NCBI GenBank assembly: GCA_002428015.1 | Contig: DIZW01000055.1 | Coordinates: 55,352-119,351, forward strand | Length of the DNA stretch: 64,000 nt | Origin: Oxalobacteraceae bacterium UBA6018 | GTDB taxonomy: Bacteria; Pseudomonadota; Gammaproteobacteria; Burkholderiales; Burkholderiaceae_D | Direction: 5' to 3' | Part shown: in pieces, positions 60,645 to 64,000 of the stretch | Numbering within the stretch: the stretch's first letter is position 1 | Layout: the number at the start of each line of letters is the position of its first letter | The notes under the pieces: generated by a model | What the model was told of the DNA's origin: nothing | Databases searched by the model: none | Seen by the model: the letters and a program-made list of their open reading frames with translations, nothing else | Made by a program: the position numbers and the translations under genes

Positions 60645-61835
60645 TCAGGCGGCCTGCAACAGCCGCTGGCGCAGCATGCGCTCCTGCCACACGCGCGGCG
60701 TGCAGCCGATCTCGCGGCCGAACACGGTGTACAGGTATTGCACCGAAGTGAAGCCGCAGCTGAGTGCCACGTCGGGCATGCTGGCCACGCCGCGCGTGAG
60801 CATCTGCTTAGCCTGTTCGAGTTTGAAGCGCAGGATCTCGTCATGCACCGAGTGGCCGCGCTCGCGCTTGAAGCGGGTTTCCAGCGCCGAGCGCGACATG
60901 CCCACGTTGTAGGCCACCTGCGCCGCCTTGATGCCGCGTTGAGCGTTCAGGCGAATGAAGTGCATGGCCCTCATCACCAGCGGGTCGCACAGCGGCGCGG
61001 CGGCATTGCCGTGCGGCGCCTGGGCCAGTTCCAGCGGCGCCACCTGTTCGTCCTGGATGCCCGGACACACGTCCAGAGCGCGCTGCAGCATCAGCGCGGC
61101 GCGCCGGCCCATCTCGTGGCGGTCCAGCATCACCGAAGCGAGCGCGACCGGCGACAGCTCCTGGGCCAGCGGATCGCTGTCGACGCCGACGATCAGGATC
61201 TGCGCGCCGCTGTCGTAGCCGGCCAGGGCACAGGCCTGGCCGAGCATGCGGGCGCACACCGAATCTGGGGCGAAAATGGCGACTGGCCTGGGCAGTTGTA
61301 CCAGCCAGGCGATCACCTGGCGCATCGGCCCCGACAGCGGGTGGGCATCGTGCTCGCAGCGCAGCAGCGCCACGGCCGCGCCATCGCGCTGCGCCAGCGT
61401 GGCGAACGCCCGTTCGCGCTCGCGCAGCCAGGCCGTGCCCTCGTGCGTCCCGGCGCTGAACATGGCGAAGCGCGCGGCGCCCTGACCGATCATGTAGTCG
61501 TAGGCCTTGCGCGCCACTGCCGCGTTATCGGCCAGCACCGCGGGCGGGCGCGCCCCGTATCGACCGCGCGGCGCACCAAGACCGACCCCAACCACCGGCA
61601 CCCCGCGTGCCGCCAGCGGCCCCAGGTCATGCTCGTCGCTGCTGCCGATAAACGCGTCGGCGTGCAGCATCAACCCGGCCAGCGCCTCGTCGTCGACCAC
61701 CGGGGGCACCAGCAGAATGTTCCAGTTAAGGACGTGCTGGCGCACATGCTCGACGATGCCGCCGGTGATCCGGCCGTTGTGAATCTCTTCATTGCCCAGC
61801 AATAGCGCTACCCGGCGGCGTTTGGTCGTTTCCAC
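60645..61835 (-). CDS. XylR-type transcriptional regulator (LacI-like sensor, AraC DNA-binding domain)
   Basis: The 396-residue protein has a periplasmic-binding-like sensor at about residues 8-280 (RVALLLGNEEIHNGRITGGIVEHV, DAFIGSSDEHD, LIVGVDSDPL). A C-terminal AraC/XylS pair of helix-turn-helices follows at about 290-390 (KAAQVAYNVGMSRSALETRF, MPDVALSCGFTSVQYLYTVFGR, GCTPRVWQ). This is the organisation of E. coli XylR, which activates xylose genes. A pentose or other sugar is the likely effector. Its own upstream region carries repeated GGTAACGTT elements, pointing to autoregulation. A dead N-terminal relative lies at 23480-23931. Confidence 0.9.
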   Translation of the reverse strand: METTKRRRVALLLGNEEIHNGRITGGIVEHVRQHVLNWNILLVPPVVDDEALAGLMLHADAFIGSSDEHDLGPLAARGVPVVGVGLGAPRGRYGARPPAVLADNAAVARKAYDYMIGQGAARFAMFSAGTHEGTAWLRERERAFATLAQRDGAAVALLRCEHDAHPLSGPMRQVIAWLVQLPRPVAIFAPDSVCARMLGQACALAGYDSGAQILIVGVDSDPLAQELSPVALASVMLDRHEMGRRAALMLQRALDVCPGIQDEQVAPLELAQAPHGNAAAPLCDPLVMRAMHFIRLNAQRGIKAAQVAYNVGMSRSALETRFKRERGHSVHDEILRFKLEQAKQMLTRGVASMPDVALSCGFTSVQYLYTVFGREIGCTPRVWQERMLRQRLLQAA

Positions 61836-62264
61836 AGCGGTCTCCTTGACGTGCTTTTTTTATTTCAGGGAACGTTACCAGTGCAGCTCTGGTAACGTTC
61901 CTCCATGCGTGCTCCGATGGTATCAGCCTGCTTCCTGCCAAGTCAACAAGGACTCTGGTAACGTTGCGATAACGCCGCGCGATGCGCCTCGCATGGCGCC
62001 CGCCCGCAGCCGAGCTGAGCTGCCGGGCACTGTGAAAAAGCGCAAGGCCGACAACGTAAAATCGAAATAGATGTGCCCACCTTCCGGGCGCAACATAGTG
62101 CAGTCATGCGGTCAGAGCATGAGCATCATAGTCAAAACGTATAACTTGGAGCTTCACCATTGCATGGCTGACAGTCCGCCACCCGGGCGGCACAGGACGG
62201 GACCCGGCGCCGCATGCCGCGTGCCAGTCTCACAGCGACTTCAATCAGATGAAAAAGGAAAGAA
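61836..62264. promoter_or_regulatory. Divergent region with three CTGGTAACGTT elements
   Basis: GGAACGTTACCAG (61869-61881) and CTGGTAACGTTCC (61889-61901) are a perfect 13-bp inverted pair with a 7-bp spacer. A third, direct copy CTGGTAACGTT is at 61955-61965. They lie 34-130 bp upstream of the XylR-type start, overlapping its promoter, and 300 or more bp from the GH8 start. The remaining stretch to 62264 shows no gene; GGAAAGAA at about 62254 is the GH8 ribosome site. Confidence 0.65.
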
Positions 62265-63908
62265 ATGAATCCGATAAATCCCCATAAACGACTGATCATG
62301 CGCAGCGCCGGCGTGCTCATCCTGGCCATGGCCGGCGCGGCGGGCAATGCGCTTGCCGCCGTCAACGAGCCCTACCAGGTCAAGGTCAGCTACGACCCCA
62401 CCGGGCCGCGCGCCAGCGTCACCTTCGGCGCCGACGGCCCGGCCGCCTACGGCTATGGCATCGAGCGGCGTCCGGTCGGGCGCACCACCTGGAACCAGGT
62501 CGGCTACATCAATGAACCGCTGCGCAGCTACCTCGACGCCACGGTGGCGCCGCTGACACGTTACGAGTACCGCGTGAAGGCTTACCGGCCGGGCGGCCCA
62601 AGCAGCGGCTACATCAGCACCAGCACAGCGACCATCGCGCTGAACTTCCCGTATTACACGGCCTATCCGAACGGCATCGCGCCGAGCAATTTCACGCGCG
62701 AGCAGCAGGCCGCCGACGCGCGCGCGATGTACGGCTACTGGCGCGCCAAGTACACTACGACGACCGGGGCCGGCACGGGGGGGATGCGCGTATACAAGTC
62801 CGATGAAAATGGCGAGACGGTGTCGGAAGGCCAGGGCTACGGCATGGTGATCTCGGTGTACATGGCCGATTCCGGCAACAACGCCAAGAGCGACTTCGAC
62901 ATGATGCTCACCTACTACAAATCCAAGCACAAAGTTGCCTCCGATGGCAGCAACACGGGCTTGATGGCGTGGCGCGTGAATGCCGACGGCAGCATCGCCG
63001 ATAACTGGGTAGCGCCAGACGGCGACATGGATGCGGCCTGGGCGCTGCTGGTGGCCGACCGCAAGTGGGGCAGCGGAAATGGCAATCCCAACTACTGGGG
63101 CGAAGCGCAGAACATCCTGAACGGGCTGCAGAAATGGGCCACCTACAACCATAGCACCACCAGCTCCGACCTGATCGCCAATGCGGACAAGGAGCTGTCA
63201 GCGCAGGAAGGCGCCGGCAATTACACCATGAGCTCCTACCAGATGGTGGGCTACATGTCGGAATTCGCCAACGCCTCCGACACCACCCGCGCCGCCCAGT
63301 GGCATGACACGCTCAAGGCCGGCTACAAGGCCTACGACTATTTCTACGACACCCACTCGAGCACCGCCCTGACGCCCTTCACCTTCCTGACGATGCCCGG
63401 CGCGACCCAGTACCAGCAGGGTTCGAAAGGGTATTCGTTCGGGCCCGATTCCTGCCGCGTGCCATGGCGCGTCGGAATGGACTATCTGTGGCACGGCAAT
63501 GCCCATTCGGCCTGGGTGGCCGGGCAGATCCCATCGGTGCGTTCGACGCTGGCGCACGACATGCCGATGGTCAATGCGGCCTGGTTCAAGAACGCCACCG
63601 GCGGCCGCCCTCAGACCGCCTGGTACCACTATGAGCTCGACGGCACGCCCACGGTCGGCACCACCCACTGGGGCCAGCGCCACACGGCCGGCGCGATGGC
63701 GGTGGGCGCGATGACCGACACCAGCAACCAGTCCTGGCTCAACGACCTGTACAGCTATATGCGGGTACAGATTCCGGGCCAGCCGTACACCAGCGACGGC
63801 ATCACCCTGACGCCCGAGTACTACGCCGATACGGTGCTGATGGTGACCATGATCGCAGTCACCGGCAACATGCCCAATCTACCCAACGTGGCCATCCCGG
63901 CGCAGTAA
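62265..63908 (+). CDS. Glycoside hydrolase family 8 enzyme with N-terminal FN3-like module
   Basis: The 547-residue protein has an export signal (LIMRSAGVLILAMAGAAGNALA). Then comes one FN3-like module at about residues 35-125 (NEPYQVKVSYDPTG, IERRPVGRTTWNQVGYI, RYEYRVKAYRPGG), clearly related to those of the beta-helix proteins at 1876 and 26691. The GH8 (alpha/alpha)6 barrel has general acid Glu188 in VSEGQGYGMVISVYM and Asp254 in APDGDMDAAWALL. GH8 includes endoglucanases, reducing-end xylosidases, xylanases and chitosanases. The precise activity is open; xylan would fit the neighbouring XylR-type regulator. Confidence 0.9.
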   Translation: MNPINPHKRLIMRSAGVLILAMAGAAGNALAAVNEPYQVKVSYDPTGPRASVTFGADGPAAYGYGIERRPVGRTTWNQVGYINEPLRSYLDATVAPLTRYEYRVKAYRPGGPSSGYISTSTATIALNFPYYTAYPNGIAPSNFTREQQAADARAMYGYWRAKYTTTTGAGTGGMRVYKSDENGETVSEGQGYGMVISVYMADSGNNAKSDFDMMLTYYKSKHKVASDGSNTGLMAWRVNADGSIADNWVAPDGDMDAAWALLVADRKWGSGNGNPNYWGEAQNILNGLQKWATYNHSTTSSDLIANADKELSAQEGAGNYTMSSYQMVGYMSEFANASDTTRAAQWHDTLKAGYKAYDYFYDTHSSTALTPFTFLTMPGATQYQQGSKGYSFGPDSCRVPWRVGMDYLWHGNAHSAWVAGQIPSVRSTLAHDMPMVNAAWFKNATGGRPQTAWYHYELDGTPTVGTTHWGQRHTAGAMAVGAMTDTSNQSWLNDLYSYMRVQIPGQPYTSDGITLTPEYYADTVLMVTMIAVTGNMPNLPNVAIPAQ

Positions 63909-63956
63909 GCCGCCGCCGCGCGGCCAGACCGCCAAGGTCCGGGACTGGCCGGCCGG

Positions 63957-63988
63957 CGCCGCAGCGCTTCCCGGCTGCGGCGTTTTTT
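63957..63988 (+). terminator. Rho-independent terminator after the GH8 gene
   Basis: CGCCGCAGC (63957-63965) and GCTGCGGCG (63974-63982) form a 9-bp perfect stem followed by six T residues (63983-63988), about 50 bp after the GH8 stop. It is a canonical intrinsic terminator on the plus strand. Confidence 0.9.
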
Positions 63989-64000
63989 CATGCCCGCCGC

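Overview
The window reads as part of a GC-rich betaproteobacterial genome, most like the Oxalobacteraceae (Massilia/Duganella type). This placement is inferred from protein flavour: TIGR01782-style TonB receptors, Tat-exported and Sec-exported glycoside hydrolases, and an FCD-type GntR regulator. No rRNA or marker gene confirms it. I see no tRNA, rRNA, insertion sequence, CRISPR array or phage gene. Almost the whole window is one large plant-polysaccharide utilisation region.

Layout. At 0-4 kb are the end of a GntR/FCD regulator, a convergent SMP-30 lactonase and a secreted beta-helix protein. At 4-11.4 kb a GH3 enzyme faces a minus-strand operon of a small secreted protein, a TIM-barrel/FGE-like fusion and a GH92 alpha-mannosidase. 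At 11.7-17.5 kb is a tightly overlapping plus-strand operon: RbsBAC-type sugar ABC importer, ribokinase and a beta-helix protein. At 17.7-28.4 kb are a lipoprotein, a TonB receptor, a GH28/GH49-like enzyme, a broken XylR-type regulator, a second GH92 and a lipoprotein beta-helix enzyme. A second TonB receptor follows at 28.5-31.5 kb. At 31.9-34.1 kb lie a VapC relic, an NAD-dependent reductase and a glcD relic. At 34-38.7 kb is a mannose module: FucP-type permease (frameshifted), AGE-family isomerase, fructokinase and GH5. At 39-49 kb are relics of an FCD regulator and a GH28-like gene, then GH3 BglX, GH27, a third GH92, a broken ROK kinase and GH10 xylanase. At 49-60.6 kb a plus-strand series follows: GH38-like, GH105-DUF4861, Tat-exported pyruvyl-transferase-like protein, LacI regulator, MFS transporter, GH105 and a DUF2264 protein. 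A XylR/AraC regulator and a GH8 enzyme end the window.

How it fits together (inference). TonB receptors bring oligosaccharides across the outer membrane. Periplasmic GH92/GH38, GH3, GH10, GH27, GH5, GH8 and GH105 enzymes trim mannose, xylose, galactose, glucose and unsaturated uronides from branched hemicellulose or pectin. The ABC importer and MFS carriers take up the sugars. Mannose would be isomerised to fructose by the AGE enzyme and phosphorylated by the PfkB kinase.

The most interesting signals are regulatory. A tandem TTATGAATT element with exactly the same geometry to a TATAAT box occurs upstream of two mannosidase genes. A CAATTRCGA-type element recurs in most of the divergent promoter regions. 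A third shared element is TATCAGATA, and an intrinsic terminator sits inside the leader of the xylanase gene. The region also holds several gene relics that look like leftovers of duplicated catabolic modules.
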